Shown here in pieces: positions 14,439 through 22,459 of a DNA stretch of 64,000 nucleotides. How positions within the stretch are numbered: position 1 is the first letter of the stretch; each line of letters starts with the position of its first letter. Location of the stretch: positions 135,930 through 199,929 of the forward strand of contig NZ_DLHQ01000026.1 in the NCBI RefSeq assembly GCF_002483305.1, in the 5' to 3' direction. The position numbers were made by a program, and so were the translations under genes. The notes under the pieces were generated by a model. That model worked only from the letters and a program-made list of their open reading frames with translations. It did not search any database and was not told the DNA's origin. Source of the stretch: Brevundimonas sp. UBA7664. GTDB taxonomy: Bacteria > Pseudomonadota > Alphaproteobacteria > Caulobacterales > Caulobacteraceae.

Positions 14439-16106
14439 CTAGGCTGCGAGCTTGCCGTTCGCCCCCGCCTCGATCAGGGCGACCGTCTGCGGCAGGCCGT
14501 AGATCGCGGCGAACGAGCCGAAGCGCGGGCCCTGGGAAGCGCCCAGCAGCACCTCATACAGCGCGCCGAACCACGCGCGGAGCGGCTCGAAGGCGTGCGC
14601 CTTGCCGACCGCATAGACCTCGGTCTGGATCGCCTCGCCGTCGGCGTCCGCCGGCAGGGCCGTCAGCCGGGCCGCGAGGTCCAGCAGCGCCGCCTTCTCC
14701 TTGTCGTCGGGCGCGCGATAGGCCTTCGCGGGCTTCACGAAGTCCTCGTAGTAGTTCAGCGCATGGCCCATCAGCCGGTCCAGCAGGGGCTCGCTGTCCG
14801 GCGTCGCCTCCGGCAGGTATTTGGCCATATAGGCCCACAGCTGAGCCTTGTCGGAGGCGTTGGCCACGCTGACCAGATTGAGCAGCAGGGCGAACGACAC
14901 CGGCGAGGTATGCGCCGGCGGCGATCCGGCGTGGATCGACCAGACGGCGTTGTCGATCTGCTTGGCCGGCTCCTGGGCCTTGTAGGCCTCGATGAAGGCC
15001 AGATAGTCGTCGATCGCGCGCGGAATGACGTTGAAATGCAGGCTCTTGGCCGATTTCGGCGACTGGAACATATACCAGCTCAGGCTCTCCGGCGTGCCGT
15101 AGCGCAGCCATTCGTCCATGGTCAGGCCGTTGCCCTTGGACTTGGAGATCTTCTTGCCCTCGACGTCGAGGAAGAGCTCGTAGTTGAACCCCTCGGGCGG
15201 CGTGCCCCCCAAGGCGCGGCAGACCTTGGAGCTCTCGCGCACGCTCTCGATCAGGTCCTTGCCCGACATCTCATAGTCCACGTCCAGCGCGGTCCAGCGC
15301 ATGGCCCAGTCGGGCTTCCACTGCAGTTTCACATGGCCGCCGGTGACGGGGACTTCGGTGCGGCCGCCGGCGGGGTCGTCGAACACGATGGTCCCCTTGG
15401 CGACGTTCCGCTCCAGCGTCGGCACCTGCAGCACATGGCCGCTCACCGGGCTGACCGGCAGGAAGGGCGAATAGGTCGCGCGCCGTTCCTCGCCGAGCGT
15501 CGGCAGCATGATCGCCTGCACGGCGTCGAACCGCTCCAGCAGGGTCAGCAGGGTCTGATCGAACCGGCCGGACCGGTACTGCTCGGTCGAGGACAGGAAT
15601 TCGTAGTCGAAGCCGAAGCCGTCGAGGAAGGCGCGCAGGCGGGCGTTGTTGTGGGCGCCGAAGCTGTCGTGCGTCCCGAATGGGTCGCGCACCACGGTCA
15701 GGGGCTTGTGCAGGTCTTCGGTCAGCATCTCCGGATGGGGCACGCCCTCCGGGACCTTGCGCAGGCCGTCCATGTCGTCGCTGAAGGCGATCAGCCGCGT
15801 CGGCCAGTGGTCGCCGGTCAGGGCGCGGAAGGCGTTGCGCACCATGGTCGTGCGCGCCACCTCGCCGAAAGTGCCCATGTGCGGCAGGCCGGACGGGCCA
15901 TAGCCGGTCTCGAAGATCACCGGCTTCCGCAGGGCCTCGAACGTCGCCAGCGCCTCGTCCGCCTTGCCGGCGTCGATCAGCAGTTTCGCCGCATTGCGCT
16001 CGCTGTCGCTGAGCCGCTTCTTCAGCACATGGGCGAGAAGATTGCGGGCCTGTTCGAACGGCCAGGATCGGGCGTCGCGCGCGAGGGTTTCGAGGTTCTG
16101 CAGCAT
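14439..16106 (-). CDS. lysK: Lysyl-tRNA synthetase, class I
   Basis: This 555-residue enzyme charges tRNA-Lys. It is the class I form, known from archaea, spirochaetes and alphaproteobacteria, and not the class II LysS. The HIGH-type motif is PSGLPHMG at residues 71-78, and the KMSKS-type motif is KKISKSKGN at about residues 315-323. The C-terminal half is helical, as expected for the anticodon-binding domain. The ATG at 16106 gives the N-terminus MLQNLETLARDARSWPF; a reading extended to 16193 is not supported. It is transcribed away from the hybrid kinase gene 31 bases upstream, which is on the same strand, so the two may share a transcript. Confidence 0.96.
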   Translation of the reverse strand: MLQNLETLARDARSWPFEQARNLLAHVLKKRLSDSERNAAKLLIDAGKADEALATFEALRKPVIFETGYGPSGLPHMGTFGEVARTTMVRNAFRALTGDHWPTRLIAFSDDMDGLRKVPEGVPHPEMLTEDLHKPLTVVRDPFGTHDSFGAHNNARLRAFLDGFGFDYEFLSSTEQYRSGRFDQTLLTLLERFDAVQAIMLPTLGEERRATYSPFLPVSPVSGHVLQVPTLERNVAKGTIVFDDPAGGRTEVPVTGGHVKLQWKPDWAMRWTALDVDYEMSGKDLIESVRESSKVCRALGGTPPEGFNYELFLDVEGKKISKSKGNGLTMDEWLRYGTPESLSWYMFQSPKSAKSLHFNVIPRAIDDYLAFIEAYKAQEPAKQIDNAVWSIHAGSPPAHTSPVSFALLLNLVSVANASDKAQLWAYMAKYLPEATPDSEPLLDRLMGHALNYYEDFVKPAKAYRAPDDKEKAALLDLAARLTALPADADGEAIQTEVYAVGKAHAFEPLRAWFGALYEVLLGASQGPRFGSFAAIYGLPQTVALIEAGANGKLAA

Positions 16107-16137
16107 GGCGGCGGTTTGGAGCGTCCGCCCTCGACCG

Positions 16138-17598
16138 TCAACCGCCGGCGTGGGACCGGTCCGCGTCCGACAACCCGCCGGACGCCGCTTCACGCCAGCC
16201 GCAGCCGCCCCAATAGGCGACCTTGCCCAGCAGTTCCGCCATGTTCACCGGCTTGGCGACGAGATCGTCCATGCCGGCCTCGAGATAGGATTGGACCTGA
16301 TCGGCCAGGGTGTTGGCGGTCACGGCGATGATCGGCACGGCTCCGACCTCGCCGCCCAGGGCGCGGATGCCACGGGCCGACTCCACCCCGTCCATCACCG
16401 GCATCTGGATGTCCATCAGCACGACGTCCCAGTCGCCGGCCGCCGCCGCCGCCAGTCCAAGGGCGCCATCGTCCGCCGTCTCGCAAACCACGCCCTGCGC
16501 GGCCAGCATGGCGGTCATCAACATCCGGTTGGTCTGATTGTCATCGACGCAAAGCACCCGCAGCGGTCCCCGGCCCCCTGCCTCATCAGCGGGGTCAGGC
16601 GTCGGGATCGCCGCCACGCCGGCCTCGGGCGAGGCCGTCGGCGCGGCTGCCGGACCGTCGCCCTGTTCCGAAAGATCGATCATCTGGTTGACGACCGTCA
16701 GCAGTCTCTGACCGGCCTCATGGATCGTCTGCACCTGCTCGCCCTGCGCCGGGGGCAGGCCCGCGCCGGCCAGCAGCCCGGAGAAGCCGATCACCGCGTT
16801 CAGCGGCGTCCGCAGTTCGTGCGACATGTCGGTCAGGAATTTCTGCCGCGCCTCGGCCATTGCCGCCTTCTGTTCGGCGGTGGCCTGCGCGACCTCGGCC
16901 TCGACCCGCGCCGTGACATCCTGTTCGTTGAGCAGGGTGCCCGAGGCGCCCGTGACCGGATCGGTGACCGGCCGCGCATCGATATCGTGCCACCGACGCC
17001 CCGCCGCGGTCTCGACCTCGCAGAGCCGGCTGACGGCCTGCCCGCCCCGGACCTGCGCCAGAAACCAGGCTCCGCGGTCGCGATCGACGAAGCGCGCGCC
17101 GAGCGTGGCCTCGCCGGGCCCATAGGCGGCATAGGCCGCCGGATTGGAGAACAGGATCGCGCCCGCCTCGTCCAGCAGAGTGATCAGCGTCGAGGTGTGG
17201 CGCAGCGCCTCGACGGCCCGGCGTTCCTCGGCTCCGACGTCCAGCGGCGCGGCCTCGAACAGCAGGACCCCGTGTCCGTCGTCCATGCGGAACGTCGAGA
17301 TCGTCGCCTGAACGGTGACTGGCCGACCGTTGGGATAGAAGGTCCAGCGCTCCTGGACCTCCTCACCGCCCGCGGTGGCGTCCCGGAGGCGATTGGTGCG
17401 GGCCTTGACCGCCGGCGACAGGTTGGAGAAGTCCCGCGCCAGCAGTTCGTCGAGGGTTTCCGCGCCCCAGAGGGTCAAGGCCGCGGCATTGGCGTAGACG
17501 CCGCGCGAACTGGCCGGATCAAACATCCAGACGGGCCGGCGGAGCCGATCCCAGCCCCGCACCACAGATGACATGTCGGGACGGACGTCAGCGCTCAT
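16138..17598 (-). CDS. Hybrid kinase-like protein lacking the ATPase domain (PAS-PAS-DHp-receiver)
   Basis: This 486-residue protein has two PAS-like domains (about residues 15-115 and 130-235) and a DHp helix with His260 in MSHELRTPLN. After a second helix ending at IDLSEQGDG (residue 315), an Ala/Pro-rich linker leads directly to a receiver: VLCVDDN at 348-354, Asp396 in LMDIQMP, Lys449 in AKP. No N, G1, F or G2 boxes of the HATPase domain are present, so it should not autophosphorylate. It may act as a phosphorelay intermediate or be trans-phosphorylated by another kinase. The frame is open throughout, so a sequencing frameshift does not explain this. It is divergent from queA. Confidence 0.85.
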   Translation of the reverse strand: MSADVRPDMSSVVRGWDRLRRPVWMFDPASSRGVYANAAALTLWGAETLDELLARDFSNLSPAVKARTNRLRDATAGGEEVQERWTFYPNGRPVTVQATISTFRMDDGHGVLLFEAAPLDVGAEERRAVEALRHTSTLITLLDEAGAILFSNPAAYAAYGPGEATLGARFVDRDRGAWFLAQVRGGQAVSRLCEVETAAGRRWHDIDARPVTDPVTGASGTLLNEQDVTARVEAEVAQATAEQKAAMAEARQKFLTDMSHELRTPLNAVIGFSGLLAGAGLPPAQGEQVQTIHEAGQRLLTVVNQMIDLSEQGDGPAAAPTASPEAGVAAIPTPDPADEAGGRGPLRVLCVDDNQTNRMLMTAMLAAQGVVCETADDGALGLAAAAAGDWDVVLMDIQMPVMDGVESARGIRALGGEVGAVPIIAVTANTLADQVQSYLEAGMDDLVAKPVNMAELLGKVAYWGGCGWREAASGGLSDADRSHAGG

Positions 17599-17679
17599 CC
17601 TTCAATGGTAGCCGGCGCTGCTGAAGCAACATTTAACCGCCTTGACCGCGCCACGCCCCCATGGCCTTTGCGCCGCCTG

Positions 17680-18771
17680 ATGAAGACCGCCGATTTCGAC
17701 TTCGACCTGCCGGACGACCGGATCGCGCTCCGCCCCGCCGAGCCGCGTGATGCCGCCCGCCTGCTGGTGGTGCGCGGCGGCGATCTCGAAGACCGGATCA
17801 TCCGCGACCTGCCGGACTTCCTGAGGCCCGGCGACGCCCTGGTGTTCAACGACACGCGGGTGATCCCGGCCCGGCTGTCCGGCGTCCGCGAGCGGGTCGG
17901 CCCCGAGGGCGAGACCCTGACCGTCGCCGTCGAGGCCACCCTGCATCACCGCGACGCGCCTGACGTCTGGTCCGCCTTCATGAAGCCCGGCAAGCGGATC
18001 AAGGCGGGGGATCGCATCCGCTTCGGCGCCGGGGCGGACGGCGCCTGTTTGCTCGGCCGCCTCGACGCCACCGTCGTCGACAAGGGCGAGGACGGGCTCG
18101 TCACCCTGCGTTTCGACCTCGCCGGCCCCGCGCTGGACGAGGCCATCCGCGACGTGGGGGTCATGCCCCTGCCCCCCTATATCGCCGCCAAACGGGCCGA
18201 GGACGACCGCGACCGCTCGGACTACCAGACCCTGTTCGCCAGATGGGACGGCTCGGTCGCCGCGCCGACGGCCGGCCTGCATTTCACCCCGGACCTGATG
18301 GCCGCGATCGAGGCCCGGGGCGTCTCGACCCACGCGGTGACCCTGCACGTCGGGGCCGGCACCTTCCTGCCGGTCAAGGCCGACGACACGGCCGACCACA
18401 GGATGCACAGCGAATGGGGCGAGGTGTCCACGGAAACCGCCGCCGCCCTTAACGCCGTACGGGCCGCCGGGGGCCGCATCGTCTGCGTCGGCACCACCAG
18501 CCTGCGCCTGCTGGAGAGCGCCACGACGCCCGAGGGCGAGGTCCGGGCCTTTCACGGCGACACGGCCATCTTCATCACGCCCGGCTACGCTTTTCGCGCC
18601 GCCGACGTACTGATCACCAATTTCCACTTGCCGAAATCGACCCTGTTCATGCTCGTCTCGGCCTTCGCCGGGCTAGAGACGATGCAGTCGGCCTATGCCC
18701 ATGCGGTGAAGGACGGCTATCGCTTCTATTCCTACGGCGACGGCAGCCTGCTGTTCAGGCGCGAAGCATGA
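17680..18771 (+). CDS. queA: S-adenosylmethionine:tRNA ribosyltransferase-isomerase
   Basis: QueA transfers the ribosyl part of S-adenosylmethionine to preQ1 already in tRNA, forming epoxyqueuosine. The 363-residue protein starts MKTADFDFDLPDDRIALRP, as the family does, and contains VFNDTRVIPARL, VGVMPLPPYI, the AAPTAGLHFT motif and the C-terminal TNFHLPKSTL. An in-frame reading from 17605 adds a segment not typical of the family, so ATG 17680 is preferred. Its last bases overlap the nucleotidyltransferase-like gene as ATGA, and that gene runs into tgt, so the three form an operon. Confidence 0.96.
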   Translation: MKTADFDFDLPDDRIALRPAEPRDAARLLVVRGGDLEDRIIRDLPDFLRPGDALVFNDTRVIPARLSGVRERVGPEGETLTVAVEATLHHRDAPDVWSAFMKPGKRIKAGDRIRFGAGADGACLLGRLDATVVDKGEDGLVTLRFDLAGPALDEAIRDVGVMPLPPYIAAKRAEDDRDRSDYQTLFARWDGSVAAPTAGLHFTPDLMAAIEARGVSTHAVTLHVGAGTFLPVKADDTADHRMHSEWGEVSTETAAALNAVRAAGGRIVCVGTTSLRLLESATTPEGEVRAFHGDTAIFITPGYAFRAADVLITNFHLPKSTLFMLVSAFAGLETMQSAYAHAVKDGYRFYSYGDGSLLFRREA

Positions 18772-19238
18772 CCGGCGCCCTGACCGACGACCTGATCGCG
18801 ACTCTCGATATCCTCGCCTCGGCTGCGACCGGCCTGCGGGACCCGTGGTGGATCTTCGGCGGCGCGGCGATGGCGCTGGCGGGGCTGGATGAGTCGCACG
18901 TGCCCGACGTCGACATCATGGCCAGTCCACGTGACGCCCGCGCCCTGATCGACGTCCTGCACGGCCGGGTCGTGCAGGACCCTGGCGAGGGCCTGTTCCG
19001 GTCCGAGGTGTTCGGCCAGATCCTGACCACGCCTGTGCCTCTGGACGTGATGGCCAAGATGGATGTGCGCGCCGGCGGCGACTGGACGCCGGTCGCCTTC
19101 CACAGCCGGATGCCGATTGATATCGGCGGAGCCGTCGTCTTTGTCCCCACCGTGGCGGAACAGATCGCCATCTGCCGCCTGTTCGGCCGCCCCAAGGACC
19201 TGGAGCGGGCCATGCGCCTTGAGGCCCTGATCCGCTGA
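18768..19238 (+). CDS. Nucleotidyltransferase-fold protein inserted between queA and tgt
   Basis: This 156-residue protein resembles minimal nucleotidyltransferases of the aminoglycoside or AbiEii-like group. The Gly-rich motif is WIFGGAAMAL and the metal-binding Asp pair is VPDVDIMAS at about residues 46-54, with a third acidic residue likely in PLDVMAKMD. A C-terminal EQIAICRLFGRPKDLERA helix is typical of these folds. It overlaps queA by four bases and tgt by one (TGATG), so it is translated together with both. Whether it acts on a tRNA, an antibiotic or a protein cannot be told from sequence. Confidence 0.75.
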   Translation: MTGALTDDLIATLDILASAATGLRDPWWIFGGAAMALAGLDESHVPDVDIMASPRDARALIDVLHGRVVQDPGEGLFRSEVFGQILTTPVPLDVMAKMDVRAGGDWTPVAFHSRMPIDIGGAVVFVPTVAEQIAICRLFGRPKDLERAMRLEALIR

Positions 19239-20359
19239 TGCCCTTCCCGTTCGACATCACCGCCACCGAAGGCCGCGCCCGCACCGGGGTGCTGAAGACC
19301 CCGCGCGGCGATATCCGCACGCCCGCCTTCATGCCCGTCGGCACCGCCGCCACGGTCAAGGCCATGACGGTCGATCAGGTCGCCCAGACCGGCGCGGACA
19401 TCCTGCTGGGCAACACCTATCACCTGATGCTGCGCCCCGGCCCTGAGCGGATGGAGCGGCTGGGCGGGCTGCACAAATTCATGGGCTGGACCAAACCCAT
19501 CCTGACCGACAGCGGCGGCTTCCAGGTCATGTCCCTCGCCGGCATCTCGAAGGTGAAGGAGGAGGCCGTGACCTTCTCCAGCCATATCGACGGCTCGAAA
19601 CACGTCCTGACGCCCGAACGCTCGATCGACATCCAGGCCGACCGCATCGGCGCCGACATCTCCATGCAACTGGACCAGTGCGTCTCCTGGCCCGCCGAGG
19701 AGCCCGCCGCCCGCGCCGCCATGGAGCTCTCGGCCCGCTGGGGCGCACGGTCGAAGGCCGCTTTCGGGACGCGAGAGACCCAAGCCCTGTTCGGCATCCA
19801 GCAGGGCTCGACCTTCGAGAACCTGCGCCGCGAGTCCTCCGACCGGCTGATCGAGACCGGCTTCGACGGCTATGCCATCGGCGGCCTGGCTGTCGGCGAG
19901 GGGCATCAGGCCATGTGCGAGGTGCTGGACTACGCCCCCGACATGCTGCCGGCCGACCGCCCGCGCTATCTGATGGGGGTCGGCAAGCCGGTCGATCTGG
20001 TCGAGGCGGTGTGGCGCGGCGTCGACATGTTCGACTGCGTCCTGCCCACCCGCGCCGGCCGTCACGGCCAGGCCTGGACCTGGGCGGGGCCGATCAATCT
20101 GAAGAACGCCCGTTTCGCCGAGGATCAGGACCCGCTGGAGCCCTCGGTCCCCTGCCCGGCCTCGCAGGACTATTCAAAGGCCTATCTGCACCACCTCGTG
20201 CGGGCCGACGAAATCCTCGGCAAGGTGCTGCTCAGCTGGCACAACATCGCCTTCTTCCAGGCCCTGACGGCGGCGATGCGCGAAGCCATCGCCCACGGCC
20301 GGTTCGAGGCCTTCCGGCGCGATTTTCACGCCCGGCACACCTCCAACAACCAGACCTAG
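19238..20359 (+). CDS. tgt: tRNA-guanine transglycosylase, with altered zinc site
   Basis: Tgt swaps guanine-34 for preQ1 in tRNAs for Asp, Asn, His and Tyr. The 373-residue protein keeps the acid/base Asp91 (ILTDSGGFQ), substrate-recognition Asp146 and GGLAVGE, and the nucleophile Asp266 in MFDCVLPTR. The residue after Asp146 is Gln instead of the usual Glu. The structural zinc site is normally C-x-C-x2-C plus a distant His. Here the positions read Val304, Cys306, Ser309 and His335, so two of three Cys ligands are lost, while the surrounding YSKAYLHHL and WHN segments are kept. It may bind zinc weakly or not at all. It ends the queA operon. Confidence 0.94.
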   Translation: MPFPFDITATEGRARTGVLKTPRGDIRTPAFMPVGTAATVKAMTVDQVAQTGADILLGNTYHLMLRPGPERMERLGGLHKFMGWTKPILTDSGGFQVMSLAGISKVKEEAVTFSSHIDGSKHVLTPERSIDIQADRIGADISMQLDQCVSWPAEEPAARAAMELSARWGARSKAAFGTRETQALFGIQQGSTFENLRRESSDRLIETGFDGYAIGGLAVGEGHQAMCEVLDYAPDMLPADRPRYLMGVGKPVDLVEAVWRGVDMFDCVLPTRAGRHGQAWTWAGPINLKNARFAEDQDPLEPSVPCPASQDYSKAYLHHLVRADEILGKVLLSWHNIAFFQALTAAMREAIAHGRFEAFRRDFHARHTSNNQT

Positions 20360-20904
20360 CGCTGGCTGCGGCCGCGCGGCCGGAACCAGCCGGGCGCGGC
20401 GGGCGGGGCGCAATTGCGCTGCATCCCCACGCCCTTCAGGAAGGCCCGGCGCATCCGGCCGGCCTGGATGGCGGACTGGACATGGCGGCTGTGCTGCTCG
20501 GCGCCCGACAGCTGACGGATCCAGCTGCGGCCGGGGATGAAGTCGGTAGCAGCGTCGCGAATCGCGGCCAGCGCCGCCGCCGAGGCCGCATCGGCCGCCT
20601 GCTCGCCGAGCGTCGAGCCGTCCTGGGCGGGGGGTTCGTCCGTGTCGGGACCCAGGGCCTCGTTCAGCCGCGCGATCTCGGCCCCGATGGTGGCGCACTG
20701 GTTCAGATTGCGCAGGTCATAGGGATTGGCCTCGGCCTGCAGCAGCACGGTTGGAATGTGCTCACGACGCAGGTTGAGATCGTCCAGCGGGGCCGTCGCC
20801 GCCGCGCCAACCCCGCCCCCGAACTGTCGCACGCCGTCCACGGCCGAACACGCCGGTAGCAGCAGGGCGAAGGCCGCCAGAGCGGAGAGGACGATCGGGC
20901 GCAT
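20356..20904 (-). CDS. Lipoprotein of unknown function
   Basis: This 182-residue protein has a lipoprotein signal peptide with lipobox LLPAC, so it should be anchored in the envelope. Past the Cys it is mostly helical (IPTVLLQAEANPYDLRNLNQCATIGAEIARLNEAL), with a second region DFIPGRSWIRQLSGAEQHSRHVQSAIQAG and a basic end. The ATG at 20904 starts the signal peptide; a longer in-frame reading to 21111 would put 70 non-signal residues first and is rejected. It is convergent with tgt, overlapping by four bases. I do not recognise the family. Confidence 0.75.
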   Translation of the reverse strand: MRPIVLSALAAFALLLPACSAVDGVRQFGGGVGAAATAPLDDLNLRREHIPTVLLQAEANPYDLRNLNQCATIGAEIARLNEALGPDTDEPPAQDGSTLGEQAADAASAAALAAIRDAATDFIPGRSWIRQLSGAEQHSRHVQSAIQAGRMRRAFLKGVGMQRNCAPPAAPGWFRPRGRSQR

Positions 20905-21015
20905 CCGCCCTTCAACCACGCCCGGCGCTTCCCTGAAAGCGCCCACGCGGTCGGCGGAGCAAGCTTCACCATATTTCAGTTGGCGCATACGCAAATGTGA
21001 GTAGGGTCCATAGCC

Positions 21016-21141
21016 ATGATTCAGCTGGTCAGGACTTTTATCGCGCAACTGCGATGCAGCCACCACTACCGCTACAGCCGCAGCAAGCCGGGGACGCTGG
21101 TGTGCAAGCACTGTCGCAAGCGGAAACCGAAGCCGAAATGA
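21016..21141 (+). CDS. 41-residue zinc-ribbon-like microprotein
   Basis: A short open frame runs from ATG 21016 to TGA 21139-21141 and encodes 41 residues. A hydrophobic/amphipathic start (MIQLVRTFIAQL) is followed by Cys14 with His16 and His17, then Cys30-x2-Cys33 and a very basic tail (RKRKPKPK). The C-x-H-H ... C-x2-C arrangement fits a small zinc ribbon binding metal and perhaps nucleic acid. AGGG about 11 bases upstream could serve as ribosome site. It stands alone between the lipoprotein gene and tRNA-Lys. Its identity as a gene rests on codon content and the Cys pattern only. Confidence 0.55.
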   Translation: MIQLVRTFIAQLRCSHHYRYSRSKPGTLVCKHCRKRKPKPK

Positions 21142-21187
21142 GGCTCGCCGGGCGAAGCGCCCGTTCCAACTTGGGTGCGGGAAGGGT

Positions 21188-21264
21188 TGGTACGCCCTCT
21201 CGGGCTCGAACCGAGGACCCTCTGATTAAAAGTCAGATGCTCTAACCAACTGAGCTAAGGGCGC
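21188..21264 (-). tRNA. tRNA-Lys (anticodon TTT)
   Basis: The minus strand folds as a cloverleaf of 77 bases. The acceptor stem GCGCCCT pairs with AGGGCGT (terminal G-U pair). The anticodon stem TCTGA/TCAGA holds the loop CTTTTAA, giving anticodon TTT. The T-arm has GTTCGAG, and CCA is encoded at 21188-21190. Confidence 0.95.
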
Positions 21265-21367
21265 ATACCACGCCGGTCGCGTTCGCGAACCAGCGACGCG
21301 CCTTCTGTTGCAAACCGTCGTCGGGGTCAAGGGCTGGCTCGACGCGCGAGGGAGCGGAGGCTAGGCA

Positions 21368-22456
21368 GTGACCATGAAACCGCTGTCCGGCCTGCGCATC
21401 CTCGAGTTCGACGGTCTGGGGCCGGTGACGTTCGCGGGCATGATGCTGGCCGACCTCGGGGCCGATGTCCTGCGCCTGAGCCGCAGCGCCGCGGCCGGCG
21501 CGGCGGCGTTCAGCGAGGTCGGCGGCGCGGTGCTGCACCGCGGTCGCGCCGCGGTCGGCGTTAATCTGAAAGACGTCGGCGACCTCGGGGCCGTCCTGAA
21601 CCTCGTCGAATCAGCCGACGCCCTGATCGAGGGCTTCCGACCGGATGTGATGGAGCGGCTGGGGCTGGGCCCCGACGTCTGCGCGGCGCGAAATCCACGG
21701 CTGGTCTATGGCCGGATCACCGGCTGGGGCCAGACCGGCCCGATGGCGCGGCAGGTCGGCCACGACATCAACTACATCGCCCTCAGCGGCGCGCTCCACG
21801 CCATGGGCGAGCCCGACCGCCCGCCGCGGCCGCCCCTGAACCTGATCGGCGACTACGCCGGCGGGGCGATGATGCTGGTGACCGGCGTGCTCGCCGCCCT
21901 GCTCGAGGCGAAGACCACGGGCAAGGGCCGGGTGGTGGACGCCGCCATGACCGATGGTTCGGCCCTGCTGATGAGCCTGTTCCAGGCCCTGGGCGCGCGC
22001 GGTCTGTGGAGTGAGGCGCGCGGGGCCAATCTGCTGGACGGCGGCGCGCCCTTCTATCGCTGCTACGCCTGCAAGGACGGGCGGTTCGTCGCCGTGGGCG
22101 CGCTGGAGCCGCAGTTCTACGCCGCCCTGATCGCCGGACTGGGGATTGAGCCGGAGACGGCGCCGCAGTTCGATCTGGCCGGCTGGCCTATGCTGCACGC
22201 GCGTCTCGAGGCGGTCTTCGAGACTCGCGAACGCGACGACTGGGCGGCCCATTTCGAGGGCACGGACGCCTGCGTCACCCCGGTGCTGACCACGGCCGAG
22301 GCGGCGCGGCATCCCCACAACCTCGCGCGCGGAACCTTTGTCGATTCGGGCGTCGTCCAGGCCGCCCCCGCGCCCCGGTTCGACGGACTGCCCGCCGAAC
22401 CCGTGGCCGAGCCGCCGGCGATGTCGCTGAACGAGGCCGCGGCCCGCTGGCGCTGA
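21368..22456 (+). CDS. CaiB/BaiF family CoA-transferase, alpha-methylacyl-CoA racemase type
   Basis: This 362-residue class III CoA-transferase family protein most resembles alpha-methylacyl-CoA racemase, which inverts the 2-methyl group of branched acyl-CoAs. The N-terminus has LRILEFDGLGPVTFAGMMLADLGADV. The central GHDINYIALSG and the following LIGDYAGGAMML match the His/Asp acid-base pairs of racemases, not the single Asp of true CoA-transferases. GTG at 21368 is chosen because GGAGG lies seven bases upstream; ATG 21374 is the alternative. It stands alone between tRNA-Lys and a convergent hybrid kinase. Confidence 0.88.
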   Translation: MTMKPLSGLRILEFDGLGPVTFAGMMLADLGADVLRLSRSAAAGAAAFSEVGGAVLHRGRAAVGVNLKDVGDLGAVLNLVESADALIEGFRPDVMERLGLGPDVCAARNPRLVYGRITGWGQTGPMARQVGHDINYIALSGALHAMGEPDRPPRPPLNLIGDYAGGAMMLVTGVLAALLEAKTTGKGRVVDAAMTDGSALLMSLFQALGARGLWSEARGANLLDGGAPFYRCYACKDGRFVAVGALEPQFYAALIAGLGIEPETAPQFDLAGWPMLHARLEAVFETRERDDWAAHFEGTDACVTPVLTTAEAARHPHNLARGTFVDSGVVQAAPAPRFDGLPAEPVAEPPAMSLNEAAARWR

Positions 22457-22459
22457 CCG

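Noticed and set aside
14367..16331. A 654-residue plus-strand frame opposite lysK
   Set aside because: The real gene is lysK with both class I synthetase motifs; the opposite frame is low-complexity Arg/Gln/His sequence.
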